From Geobacteraceae bacterium (lineage in GTDB: Bacteria > Desulfobacterota > Desulfuromonadia > Geobacterales > Geobacteraceae): a DNA stretch of 38,796 bases. How positions within the stretch are numbered: position 1 is the first letter of the stretch; each line of letters opens with the position of its first letter. Shown piece by piece: positions 1-7,390 of the stretch. Under the pieces are notes generated by a model. The model saw only the letters and a list, made by a program, of their open reading frames with translations, ran no database searches and was not told the origin of the DNA. Both the position numbers and the translations under genes were made by a program. The DNA lies in NCBI GenBank assembly GCA_025356035.1, contig JANXYN010000031.1:1-38796 (forward strand). The letters are read 5' to 3'.

Positions 1-1
1 T

Positions 2-121
2 GGTCGAAGTGAGCCTCGATGCCGCAAACGTCGACCGAAAAATTACGAACTCATGACCGCCCCAAGGCAGAAAATGAAGGTGATCCCCCACCGGAACAAT
101 TATCGTGCTAGTAATGCTTAA
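2..121 (+). CDS. C-terminal fragment of an IS4-type DDE transposase (5' end outside window)
   Basis: A reading frame enters from the left window edge and ends at TAA 119-121. It encodes 39 residues, very basic, with the core CRKRRPKNYELMTAPRQKM. An Arg/Lys-rich 'RRPK-x-Y-x-L-(L/M)-T-x-PR' tail is typical of IS4-family transposases, as recalled from the family and not searched. The catalytic DDE part would lie upstream, so whether the element is intact cannot be judged. The right end of the insertion sequence should lie between about 122 and 225, but no terminal repeat can be assigned without the left end. Next to it lies a broken SRAP gene, which fits damage caused by transposition. Confidence 0.6.
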   Translation, partial: GRSEPRCRKRRPKNYELMTAPRQKMKVIPHRNNYRASNA

Positions 122-227
122 ACTAGCGCCATTCGGGACACAATACGGAATTCCACAAATCGGGGAACCGCACCTTTCCAATTATCTGAATTTCCAGGAA
201 CCATCCCCGTCCCTTGAGGTACAAGCC

Positions 228-371
228 ATCTGCGGACGCTTTACCTCCACCACCAACAACGAATCCCTCCCACGGCTCTTTTCCCCCTACGAACCCATCC
301 CCGTGCCGTCCCGCTACAACATCGCCCCCACTAGTGCTGCGCCCGCCTGCGTCGAGATTTTCAAGTCATAG
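228..371 (+). pseudogene. Decayed 5' stub of a SRAP (YedK/HMCES-type) gene
   Basis: From 228 the frame reads (I)CGRFTSTTNNESLPRLF and then PSRYNIAPT before stopping at TAG 369-371. SRAP proteins begin Met-Cys-Gly-Arg-Phe, where Cys2 is the nucleophile that crosslinks to abasic sites, and they carry a conserved RYNIAPTQ motif about 35 residues later. Both landmarks are here with correct spacing. However, the codon before the catalytic Cys is ATC, not ATG, and homology ends after about 40 of the usual 200 or more residues. The rest of the gene is absent and the hipBA control region follows. A GAGGT sequence at 216-220 fits as the old ribosome binding site. An upstream ATG could in theory give an 88-residue fusion, but this would bury the essential N-terminal Cys. 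I read it as a non-functional remnant. Confidence 0.75.
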
Positions 372-403
372 AACTGTTTAACGGATTGCGGGATCGGCAC
401 GCT

Positions 404-520
404 AATACCGTACGGTAATGTCTATCCATTCCACAAGACTATTTTGTAATAATAATACCGAACGGTAATAATCACCTTGCATTTGCCTAAATATGGGGGT
501 AGTATTCCCGTACGGGTAAA
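404..520 (+). promoter_or_regulatory. Three phased palindromic operators of hipBA
   Basis: Three related palindromes share the core CCG(T/A)ACGG: TACCGTACGGTA at 406-417, TACCGAACGGTA at 456-467, and CCCGTACGGG at 507-516. Their centres fall at 411.5, 461.5 and 511.5, so they are exactly 50 bp apart. The third covers the expected transcription start of the hipBA promoter, just before the ribosome binding site. HipB-family repressors are known to bind several spaced palindromes and to autoregulate with HipA as co-repressor, so these are very likely HipB operators. The exact regular spacing suggests DNA wrapping or cooperative binding (inference). Confidence 0.8.
477..505 (+). promoter_or_regulatory. 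Predicted sigma-70 promoter of hipBA
   Basis: TTGCAT at 477-482 (-35) and TAGTAT at 500-505 (-10) are separated by 17 bp. The start of transcription would fall near 511, in the middle of the third palindrome, so repressor binding there would directly block initiation. A GGAGG ribosome binding site at 524-528 precedes the hipB ATG at 533. Confidence 0.6.
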
Positions 521-532
521 CATGGAGGGTAT

Positions 533-790
533 ATGGGAGAAGCGAAAGAGCAGGGGAGGGTTAAATCGTCTGCCGACCTTGGCAGGTTGGTGCGGGACAA
601 GCGGCGCAAAGACGGCTTGACCCAGGTGGATGCAGCGGCCCTTTGTGGAATCGGTACCCGGTTTCTTTCCGATCTGGAAAATGGCAAACCGACCATTGAG
701 CTTGGCAAAGTCCTGCAGGTGATGCAGGGGCTCGGGCTGGAGCTGTGGATTGAACCGCGTGGCTGGCCGGAAAGGGAACATAGGTCTTGA
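533..790 (+). CDS. hipB: HipB-type antitoxin, XRE-family repressor
   Basis: This 85-residue cytoplasmic protein is essentially one Cro/C1-type helix-turn-helix domain. Its core is at about residues 16-70: LVRDKRRKDGLTQ, then AALCGIGTRFLSDLENGK, then helix VLQVMQGLGLEL. The LSDLENG(K) signature is characteristic of XRE proteins. It starts at ATG 533 behind GGAGG. The stop overlaps the start of the kinase gene by 4 bp (TTGA), giving translational coupling as in other hipBA pairs. By family analogy it would bind the upstream palindromes as a dimer and neutralise the HipA kinase. Identification rests on the domain and on the adjacent HipA. Confidence 0.85.
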   Translation: MGEAKEQGRVKSSADLGRLVRDKRRKDGLTQVDAAALCGIGTRFLSDLENGKPTIELGKVLQVMQGLGLELWIEPRGWPEREHRS

Positions 791-2049
791 CCGGCGAGTT
801 GCTGGTATATCTGTTTGAACAACTGGTGGGACGCCTCTGGCTCGATGAGCGCAGGCGGTTCATTTTCCAGTACCTCCCCGGCTGGGTCGGAATGCCGGGG
901 GCGGTCCCGCTTTCCCTGGCGCTGCCACTCCGGCTGGAGCCGTTCGTCGATGACTCGGCACGCCCCTTCTTCGCGAATCTACTCCCCGAGGCCGACGTCC
1001 GGCGGGCTCTTGCCCAGACGCTCGGGATTTCCGAACAAAACGATTTTGCCCTCCTGGCGGCCATCGGCGGTGAATGCGCCGGCGCCGTCTCGTTGCTGCC
1101 AGCTGACGCAGAACCTTCAACGGGGGGTGATTACGTTCCCCTGAGCAGTGAGGCGCTCCACGCGATTATCACCTGCCTTCCCCAGCGCCCTATGCTGGCT
1201 GGTGAAGAAGGGGTGCGGCTGTCACTGGCCGGCGCCCAGAACAAGCTGCCGATTTATCTGGAGGGTGGGGAGATCTTTCTGCCAAAAGGGGGGGCGCCGA
1301 GTAGTCACATCATCAAGCCGCCCATCAGGGATCTGGCCGGAACGGTGGAGAACGAGGCCTTCTGCATGGAACTTGCCCGGCAGGTAGGGTTGCCGGTGCC
1401 GCCGGTGTCAATCCTCAAGGGAGACGACACGCTCTTTCTGATCGAACGTTACGACCGCCGTCGCGGGCCGGATGGACGGGTCCAACGCCTTCACCAGGAG
1501 GATTTCTGCCAGGCCCTCGGCTTCCTCCCGGAACAGAAGTATGAGGCGGAAGGCGGCCCAAAGCTCGCCGGCTGTTTTGGCCTGGTCCGGGAAAGGAGCA
1601 GCGCCCCGGCTGCCGACCAGAAGCTCCTCATCCATTGGCTGATTTTCAACCTGCTCATCGGCAACGCCGATGCTCACGCCAAGAACCTATCCGTCCTCTT
1701 TACCGACCAAGGTCCTCGACTAGCGCCATTTTATGATTTGCTCAGCACCACGGTTTACCCGCACCTCGCGTCAAGGCTTGCGATGAAGATCGGCGACGAA
1801 AACCGGCCCGACTGGCTGCAGCTTAGCCACTGGCAACGGTTTGCCGCTGAGGTGCAGATCAAGCCGAACTGGGTCATGACAACACTCCGGGCAATGGCTA
1901 ACTCGGTTCCTGTCGCTGCCGAACAGACCGCCGTCAGCTTCCAGCACGAGCATGGCAGCTCGCCGATCATCGCGGAGGTTGTCGGCTTGGTCCGGGAGCG
2001 GTCCGACCGGCTGCTGCGGCAGTTGGAGACGGCTCGCAAAGAAGGTTAG
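787..2049 (+). CDS. hipA: HipA-type serine/threonine protein kinase toxin
   Basis: This 420-residue full-length HipA homologue is initiated at TTG 787, overlapping the hipB stop. HipA kinases of the E. coli type phosphorylate glutamyl-tRNA synthetase and induce dormancy; other family members have different targets, so the target here is unknown. Visible landmarks are the N-terminal HipA subdomain (about 1-110) and the loop RLSLAGAQNKLP (144-155), whose Ser146 matches the regulatory autophosphorylation serine. PKGGAPSSHIIKPP follows the ATP-binding segment, the catalytic loop GNADAHAKN (292-300) has Asp295 as the likely catalytic base, and APFYDLLS (313-320) contributes the metal-binding Asp317. 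All key residues appear intact, so the kinase should be active. The pair sits in a scarred segment beside transposase and SRAP remnants, consistent with lateral gain. Confidence 0.9.
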   Translation: MTGELLVYLFEQLVGRLWLDERRRFIFQYLPGWVGMPGAVPLSLALPLRLEPFVDDSARPFFANLLPEADVRRALAQTLGISEQNDFALLAAIGGECAGAVSLLPADAEPSTGGDYVPLSSEALHAIITCLPQRPMLAGEEGVRLSLAGAQNKLPIYLEGGEIFLPKGGAPSSHIIKPPIRDLAGTVENEAFCMELARQVGLPVPPVSILKGDDTLFLIERYDRRRGPDGRVQRLHQEDFCQALGFLPEQKYEAEGGPKLAGCFGLVRERSSAPAADQKLLIHWLIFNLLIGNADAHAKNLSVLFTDQGPRLAPFYDLLSTTVYPHLASRLAMKIGDENRPDWLQLSHWQRFAAEVQIKPNWVMTTLRAMANSVPVAAEQTAVSFQHEHGSSPIIAEVVGLVRERSDRLLRQLETARKEG

Positions 2050-2093
2050 GGGAAGGATTGGGGCGGCAGAGTGAACCGTTCTGCTCCGGTAGA

Positions 2094-3650
2094 TCATCGC
2101 ACCGCCAGCGAATATCTGGTGTCGGTTTTCGCGATGTTATACACACCAAAATCACAGCTATAGATCGTCCAGGCCTGAGCAGTATCGGCAGCGTCGGTAG
2201 TGGAAGTCCAGTAGTAATCTGAGACTATAAAATTGTTGAAAATCACCGGACTAGTAACCGTACCGCCTGCTCCGGGTATCCCATTGAAATAATTCGCCTG
2301 CGGGAAAGTCGGGGCGCGGTCGGACAGACTCAACATCTCGCTCCGGTTCGGCATTCTCCACTGCCCAGCGGTCGATCCGTCCGCCAAGCCGCATTGACCT
2401 TCGGCTAGACTGTTGATGGTCGTGAAGGCACCGGACCATGACAGGTGTATGCAATCGGCCTTCTTCAGCCAGGTCAATCCGGTGACCGTATCGGCTACGG
2501 TCCCGTCGCCGTTATCGATGAAGCGTGGACAGGGAAAGCGCACCCCGATTTGCAGGCTGGGGTCGTCCCCGGTGCCGAAAGATTGTCCAGTTCCTCCACC
2601 CGGTCCCGCATAAAACGCGCCGGTTGCCAGAAGCTGCACCGCCACGGCGCCACCAGATTTCACCGCCCACAGGGAATTGGCGGCCGTGGCCTTGGCATTG
2701 TTGAAGCTACCGTCTCCGGCATCGGTCCCATTTATCCACCGCCCATCGGTAAAACGAATCGCCATGGCATTGGTAGTCAAGGCCATATAGGTCGTGGATG
2801 ACCAGTAGGCGTTGGCAAGATTGATATTGGTGAAAGGGGCACCAGCGGAAACCGCCGGATTAATTTGCGATACGTCCACCAGGCTTTCCAGCTCGTTTGC
2901 GTTGGGCATTCGCCACTGACCTGCGGTCGATCCGTCGGTCAAGCCGCAAGCGCCGCTGGCAAGTTGATTGGCGGCCGTCAAGGCCGTGGACCAATCCGCC
3001 GGGGTGAAGCACCCCGCGTTCTGCAACCAAACAAGGCCGGTCAGATGATCGGTAACGGTTCCATTCGTATTATCCGTAAAACGGGTGGCTGGCCAGGCTA
3101 TCCCCTTTTGTGCCGAGTAGTCGTCACCGACAGCATAACTGGTCGTCTGCCCCGTTCGGGGGAGGTTTGCCAGTTTGTCCCCAGAACGGTATGCGGTGAA
3201 ATGGGCGCTCGGCACATCGTGGGGTGGCATGGTCAGAAACCGGATGACGGTTCGGTAATACCCGTTGAAATCGTTTCTGGCTACGGTACCGGCGGGGTCG
3301 CCGCTGGATGGATAAAATCCCAATCCGGCTTTTCCCGCATAGATCGAATAATCCGAGATTGAGTGCCCCGAGTAAGTTCCGGTGTACAGTCCTGCAACCG
3401 AGTAGGCACCGTTGGCATCGGTGGTCGTTGTTACTGCGGTGTTGCTGTTATTGTAGTAGACCGTTATCGTGACTCCCGAAATTGGCGCCCCGCCTTTGTC
3501 GGCAACCTTGCCCGATAGCGTACTTGTCACTGGCGGCACGCCGGGATTGGTGTTTTCCCCCGGCCCACCGCCACCGCCGCAGGCAGCAAGTAAAGCGATA
3601 GACAGGATCATCAGCAGCAGTCCAGCCTGCTTAACCACGCTGCACTCCAT
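2094..3650 (-). CDS. Lipoprotein with a carboxypeptidase-regulatory-like domain and two DUF1566 repeats
   Basis: This 518-residue protein has a lipoprotein signal peptide (lipobox LLAAC, Cys24) followed by a poly-Gly linker. Residues about 41-100 form a carboxypeptidase-regulatory-like/Cna-B beta-sandwich (LSGKVADKGGAPISGVTI, then DANGAYSVAGL). Two DUF1566 (Lcl C-terminal-like) modules follow, at about 190-320 and 370-515. Each carries the pattern 'D-x-x-T-GL-x-W(L)...C...CGL-x-DGSTAGQWRMPN'. The Cys pair in each module may form a disulfide. The start is ATG 3650 with AAGGAA upstream, overlapping the end of the preceding minus-strand gene by 20 bp, so the two are probably cotranscribed. DUF1566 proteins are common surface or periplasmic proteins in Geobacter-like genomes, and their molecular role is not known. 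It is convergent with hipA, 44 bp away, with no clear terminator between them. Confidence 0.8.
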   Translation of the reverse strand: MECSVVKQAGLLLMILSIALLAACGGGGGPGENTNPGVPPVTSTLSGKVADKGGAPISGVTITVYYNNSNTAVTTTTDANGAYSVAGLYTGTYSGHSISDYSIYAGKAGLGFYPSSGDPAGTVARNDFNGYYRTVIRFLTMPPHDVPSAHFTAYRSGDKLANLPRTGQTTSYAVGDDYSAQKGIAWPATRFTDNTNGTVTDHLTGLVWLQNAGCFTPADWSTALTAANQLASGACGLTDGSTAGQWRMPNANELESLVDVSQINPAVSAGAPFTNINLANAYWSSTTYMALTTNAMAIRFTDGRWINGTDAGDGSFNNAKATAANSLWAVKSGGAVAVQLLATGAFYAGPGGGTGQSFGTGDDPSLQIGVRFPCPRFIDNGDGTVADTVTGLTWLKKADCIHLSWSGAFTTINSLAEGQCGLADGSTAGQWRMPNRSEMLSLSDRAPTFPQANYFNGIPGAGGTVTSPVIFNNFIVSDYYWTSTTDAADTAQAWTIYSCDFGVYNIAKTDTRYSLAVR

Positions 3651-4044
3651 TATTTTTCCTTTGCACCGTCTCAGCGGCCTTCGCGGCGCCGCTTTCCGTT
3701 GCTTCTTCCACAGGGGTGTAAATCTGCCGAGGCTCTGCAGTTGCAGCTTTGTTGACTTGTGGCGTTACCGTTGCCGCCTGTTTTGGGATGGCGCTCGACC
3801 CGACGTAGCCGGATACGGTTTTGGCATCCAGACCCATTTGGAGGGCAATCTGGGCTATCGTTTGGCCCTGGTGCTTCAGAGACCGGGCTTGAGCGGCGCC
3901 TGAAAGCTTTACGGAGTCCTTCTTAGGTTCGGTTACTGTCGGTTTTGAGGCCGATGAATCTACCTGAACCACTTTGGGTTGCGCTGCGGCAGCTTGTGCG
4001 AGTTGATTGATTTCTGGCGGAATCCCTGAAATTGGTGTTGTCAT
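3631..4044 (-). CDS. Small protein with a putative helix-turn-helix segment, unknown function
   Basis: This 137-residue protein has no signal peptide. The N-terminus (1-45) and C-terminus (85-137) are Ala/Pro/Lys/Glu-rich and probably disordered. The middle, residues about 46-82 (KLSGAAQARSLKHQG, then QTIAQIALQMGLDAKTVSGYVG), has the spacing of a LuxR/resolvase-like helix-turn-helix. I recall similar short proteins in Geobacter genomes but know of no function. AAGGGG at about 4052-4057 (minus strand) serves as ribosome binding site for ATG 4044. A MITE-like insertion begins only 21 bp upstream of the start codon, so the native promoter is displaced or replaced. The gene overlaps the DUF1566 lipoprotein downstream, suggesting an operon. 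Confidence 0.6.
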   Translation of the reverse strand: MTTPISGIPPEINQLAQAAAAQPKVVQVDSSASKPTVTEPKKDSVKLSGAAQARSLKHQGQTIAQIALQMGLDAKTVSGYVGSSAIPKQAATVTPQVNKAATAEPRQIYTPVEEATESGAAKAAETVQRKNNGVQRG

Positions 4045-4065
4045 TGTTTTTACCCCTTTTATTTA

Positions 4066-4241
4066 GTTTCCATCCGGAAACGGTCCTTTTTCGCCCTGGC
4101 GGCGTCAATCTTCGGGCTTGCTTGTGCGGCGTACTTGTGTACGCCTCCGCGCAACCCCTCGATTTCCTTGCCAGGACGAAAAATTCCTCGTTTCCGAATT
4201 GGAAACCAATGGTGTCACATCCAGAGTTTCCGGATGGACAC
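4066..4241 (+). mobile_element. MITE-like non-autonomous element, copy 1 (176 bp)
   Basis: The element has 16-bp terminal inverted repeats: left end GTTTCCATCCGGAAAC; the right end, reverse-complemented, is GTGTCCATCCGGAAAC (one mismatch). It is flanked by a perfect 6-bp direct repeat TATTTA (4060-4065 and 4242-4247), the expected target-site duplication. It encodes no transposase. It can fold into a long imperfect hairpin: TTTTTCGCCCTGG (4087-4099) pairs with CCAGGACGAAAAA (4171-4183), and GGCGTAC/GTACGCC (4128-4134 and 4139-4145) forms the tip with a TTGT loop. The second copy, at 16445-16620 in the same orientation, differs at only three positions. It lies directly upstream of the small helix-turn-helix-like gene on the minus strand. 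Confidence 0.85.
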
Positions 4242-4247
4242 TATTTA

Positions 4248-4540
4248 ACCGGTAATTAATAACATCGGTGTTTCTGCAAAAAGCTTGAAGTATAAGCGTT
4301 CGGATTGGTATGCAATAATTTACACTGGGTAAAGAGACTATGAAAAGAAGAGGAGGTTGCTATTCGTGATTTCCGGCTGTGCCACCCTTGGAGTTCAGTC
4401 CCAGAACAAGCGGAAGTAGTAATGAGAAGCGGAGATGTGGTTAGTCTGTTCTACGGCGGCTCAAAGGAAGCTAGTGCACTACTTGGGGATTTATTTGTTG
4501 CTCATTGAAAGGTCAAATCACCTCCACTGGCATTGGGAGC
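4248..4540. other. Intergenic stretch without a supportable gene
   Basis: About 290 bp between copy 1 of the MITE and the 3' end of the FapA-like gene. It is AT-richer than its surroundings. Several very short plus-strand frames follow GGAGG-like sequences near 4350 (for example 4422-4508, 28 codons), but none resembles a known protein. I see no clear terminator for the minus-strand gene ending at 4541 and no recognisable RNA gene. Confidence 0.5.
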
Positions 4541-6031
4541 TTAGCTTTTTTGGGGGATATACTTCTTCAGGAGGTCTTGGGCAGGAACCTCCAGCGGAGT
4601 CAGGTTGAGAAACAGAAAATTGCCCTCAGCAGGGTTTTCTATAATTGAATGAGGCCCGCTGACATCATGCAGTACCTGATTGGTATCCCCAAGGGTCAGG
4701 TCGACATGGTCCAACAGCCCCCCCCTAACGTTGATTTTTGCGTTGCTTCCGGGCTTTTCCTTGTTTCTGATGTTGATTATTTCCTTGCGCAGCCTGTTTC
4801 TCTCACTGTAGAGGTCCTCGAGAGCCTTCTTGTTTTTGACTTTTTCAAGTTTTGCGGAAATCTTTTGCAGTTCGGCATAGACGGCCCGTAGTTGTGCGAC
4901 ATCTTCATAGAGTATCCCTGCAATTATTGTGGTGCTAATTCCTGTCTTCGATCCGATCAGCTTCGCCTCAATCCCGCTCAAGGCAACGGTTTCTCCACCG
5001 GTCAGCATGCCATTGGACATGATGACTCTTCCCCCGGCTTTAATATTGGTATTGATGGCTTCCGTTTTAATGATCACATCCTTTTTGCATTGGACCTCGA
5101 CGTCATGGAGATAATTGGCTGTGAGCTTGCCTCCGCAAATGATTGTTCCCCTGTGTTGGCCGTTCATGCCGCCGATTTCTATATCTGCAGAAGATATTAA
5201 GGTACAGGCTTCTGCCACACCGGCAATGAATATCCCTTTTTCTGCAACAATTTTGAAATCATCGAGCACATCTCCACGGATTCTTACGATACCGTTAAAG
5301 TTGATGTTGCCAATTTTGAAGTCAACATTCCCGTTCACAATGAATTCATCCATGACTACCAAGCAGTTGTTTTTATAGATTACCATCCCGGTTTTTTCTG
5401 CAATAACGCTCCCGTCACTGTTTACTTTTACGTTTTCAAGCTTACCGAATCTCAGCAGCTTTGGTTCCGGTGGGGGGACCGGCTGACCAGCCACCGACGA
5501 ACCTGCCTTCCCCGGTACCGCAAAATGAATTACCGCAATTTTCTCTCCAGCATTCACACTGGTAAACATGGTCACATTATGAAAGTCCACATGGCCTGCT
5601 TCATCTTCTGACGGCTGCAGCTCGTCCGTTAAAATTGTGACTAAAAATTCGATAGTTTCATCCTGACCTGCTTCGGGAGCTTTTCCTTTTGCAATGAGAT
5701 AATCTTCCAAGTCATGGCTATGATCTGACTTTCGGCAGAGCTCATCAATTGCTTCCATGTCAATTCCAACCGTTATGGCATGCTCTGCCAGAAACTGATG
5801 GATTAAACCCGGAGCAATGGTTATGGCATCATGCCCTTCTTTGGGTATTAGCGTTACACAGCATTCCACCGCAGATTTACGGAGGGTGAACCGTAAAAAG
5901 CAATCCTGCAGGTTCAAGCTCCCGATGGAGGTCGTGGTGCTGTCCCCTGCTGCTTTTGTCGAAGGTGGGAGTTGCTGTTCCATGTTCACATTCCGCATTG
6001 CCATGAAGCCATTGATGTAATGGCTTTTCAA
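4541..6031 (-). CDS. FapA/DUF342-family protein
   Basis: This 496-residue cytoplasmic protein has no signal peptide. The region from about residue 190 to 370 has the right-handed beta-helix character of DUF342/FapA: repeated short strands such as VIVNGNVDF, INFNGIVRIRGDVLD, IFIAGVAEACTLISSADIEIGG, GGKLTANYLH and GGRVIMSNGMLTGGE. A charged coiled coil (about 380-430) and a short C-terminal strand region follow. FapA-like proteins of Vibrio and Geobacter have been linked to flagellar, chemosensory or polar functions, but the role of this one is unknown. I accept the TTG start at 6031 because AAGGA lies 7 nt upstream (6039-6043, minus strand). Internal ATGs at codons 10, 12 and 17 are alternatives. 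The gene stands alone, divergent from the ABC exporter. Confidence 0.75.
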   Translation of the reverse strand: MKSHYINGFMAMRNVNMEQQLPPSTKAAGDSTTTSIGSLNLQDCFLRFTLRKSAVECCVTLIPKEGHDAITIAPGLIHQFLAEHAITVGIDMEAIDELCRKSDHSHDLEDYLIAKGKAPEAGQDETIEFLVTILTDELQPSEDEAGHVDFHNVTMFTSVNAGEKIAVIHFAVPGKAGSSVAGQPVPPPEPKLLRFGKLENVKVNSDGSVIAEKTGMVIYKNNCLVVMDEFIVNGNVDFKIGNINFNGIVRIRGDVLDDFKIVAEKGIFIAGVAEACTLISSADIEIGGMNGQHRGTIICGGKLTANYLHDVEVQCKKDVIIKTEAINTNIKAGGRVIMSNGMLTGGETVALSGIEAKLIGSKTGISTTIIAGILYEDVAQLRAVYAELQKISAKLEKVKNKKALEDLYSERNRLRKEIINIRNKEKPGSNAKINVRGGLLDHVDLTLGDTNQVLHDVSGPHSIIENPAEGNFLFLNLTPLEVPAQDLLKKYIPQKS

Positions 6032-6125
6032 ATGGCTGTCCTTATAATGATTATCGGTAAAATCGGCGATTTGTTTAATTGCGCGAGTAAATTGAGGAGT
6101 AAATTAGGGACATCCTTGCACAGAT

Positions 6126-6153
6126 TTGCTTGAGAAACCAAACGTTATATACT
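6126..6153 (+). promoter_or_regulatory. Candidate promoter for the ABC exporter operon
   Basis: TTGCTT (6126-6131) and TATACT (6148-6153) are spaced by 16 bp within the 221-bp divergent region between the FapA-like gene and the exporter. The -10 box is strong and the -35 is fair. It would leave a leader of about 90 nt before the GTG start of the permease. Confidence 0.4.
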
Positions 6154-6252
6154 GTTAATCAAGGCCAGGTTAATCGTCTATAGACGGGGAGAGGGCTGGA
6201 AAATCTGATAAATTGCGCATCGCGGTGAGCCAACGCGGAAAGGATAGCGACA

Positions 6253-7389
6253 GTGCGCGGGATCCTTAAAATCGCTTACAAGCTGTTGGTGAACGACAAA
6301 GGAAAGTTCGCCGCATTGCTCATGGGGATCACCTTCGCGGTTTTTCTGATGGTGATGATGACCTCGATGTTCGCTGGCATACTCCACCGTTCCTCGGCAA
6401 CGGTCCTCAACATAGGCGCAAAGGTCTGGGTGATGGACCCAGCGGTCAACACCCCGGCGAACAGCATCCCGATGCCCGATTACGTACTTGACGCGGTGCG
6501 GAGCATCAACGGCGTCAGATATGCCGTGCCGCTCTATTCCGGCGGGGCACTGGTGAAGTTGCGAAGCGGCGTCTATCAGTCGGTGACGGTCATCGGCCTA
6601 GATGACTCCAGTTTGTATGGCCGGCCCGAACTCATAGAAGGGCAAATCGAGGACATATATGCGGAAAACGCCTTTGTGGTGGTCAAGGACGCGGAATTTC
6701 GCAAGCTCGGGAATCCCCGGGTCGGTACGGAATTCGAGGTAAACGACCATCGCGGGGTCATCGTCGGCATTGCACGAGTCACCACCAGCGGCCTTTTTGG
6801 TGTGCCGACCCTCTACACCACCTTCAACCGGGCGATCAGCTACATCCCCTCCACGCGGTTCACCACCGCGTTTATTCTGATTGAGCCGAAGAGCAACGAA
6901 GCCGTGCCGTCCATCAAGGCGCAGGTGAAGGCGCTCGGCTACGAGGCATTGACCAAGGACGAATTCATCCAGAAAACCTCTAACTTCTACAAGTACCAGA
7001 CCGGCGTCGGTACTAACGTTCTTATTATGACGGTGATAAGTTTCATCGTCGGGCTGTCCATCTCCGGGCAGACCTTCTATACCTTCATCCTGGAGAACCT
7101 GGAAAAATTCGGGGCGTTAAAGGCAATCGGGGCAAAGGGGAAGGAGCTCGTCTACATGATCCTGTTCCAGGCAACCTTTACCTCCCTTGCCGGCTATGGC
7201 CTCGGTATCGGTCTCGCCTCTCTGCTGATCACCGTCGCACGACTCAGGCTACCGAGCTACGCAGCCATGATTACTTTCGTAAACCTCGGGTTTGCTTTTG
7301 TCATGGTCTTGGTAATTGCCGGTATTTCCAGTTACATCGGCGTCAGAAAAGTGCTCAGGATCGAGCCGTTCGACATTTTCCGGGGGTAA
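6253..7389 (+). CDS. ABC transporter permease, DevC/MacB-FtsX type
   Basis: This 378-residue inner-membrane protein has the FtsX/MacB layout. One transmembrane helix lies near the N-terminus (about 19-42), followed by a large periplasmic domain (about 45-250) and three C-terminal helices (about 255-280, 300-335, 345-368). The end, VRKVLRIEPFDIFRG, is typical of DevC-like permeases. The first start codon with sensible spacing is GTG 6253, preceded by GGAAAGGA. Only 1 bp separates its stop from the ATPase start. With the following ATPase and HlyD-like adaptor it makes a DevBCA-type exporter that would work through a TolC-like outer-membrane protein. The substrate is unknown; glycolipids, peptides and macrolides are known for relatives. 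Confidence 0.85.
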   Translation: MRGILKIAYKLLVNDKGKFAALLMGITFAVFLMVMMTSMFAGILHRSSATVLNIGAKVWVMDPAVNTPANSIPMPDYVLDAVRSINGVRYAVPLYSGGALVKLRSGVYQSVTVIGLDDSSLYGRPELIEGQIEDIYAENAFVVVKDAEFRKLGNPRVGTEFEVNDHRGVIVGIARVTTSGLFGVPTLYTTFNRAISYIPSTRFTTAFILIEPKSNEAVPSIKAQVKALGYEALTKDEFIQKTSNFYKYQTGVGTNVLIMTVISFIVGLSISGQTFYTFILENLEKFGALKAIGAKGKELVYMILFQATFTSLAGYGLGIGLASLLITVARLRLPSYAAMITFVNLGFAFVMVLVIAGISSYIGVRKVLRIEPFDIFRG

Positions 7390-7390
7390 T

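Noticed and set aside
122-1730. The 12-mer ACTAGCGCCATT occurs at 122-133 and again at 1719-1730, possibly marking IS ends.
   Set aside because: The second copy encodes the conserved LAPFYD region of HipA in frame, and the flanks do not match, so this is probably coincidence.
4357-4508. Very short plus-strand frames after GGAGG near 4350, including a 28-codon frame at 4422-4508.
   Set aside because: No recognisable domain or signal peptide, and codon content gives no support. They could be remnants of a decayed gene, but this cannot be shown.
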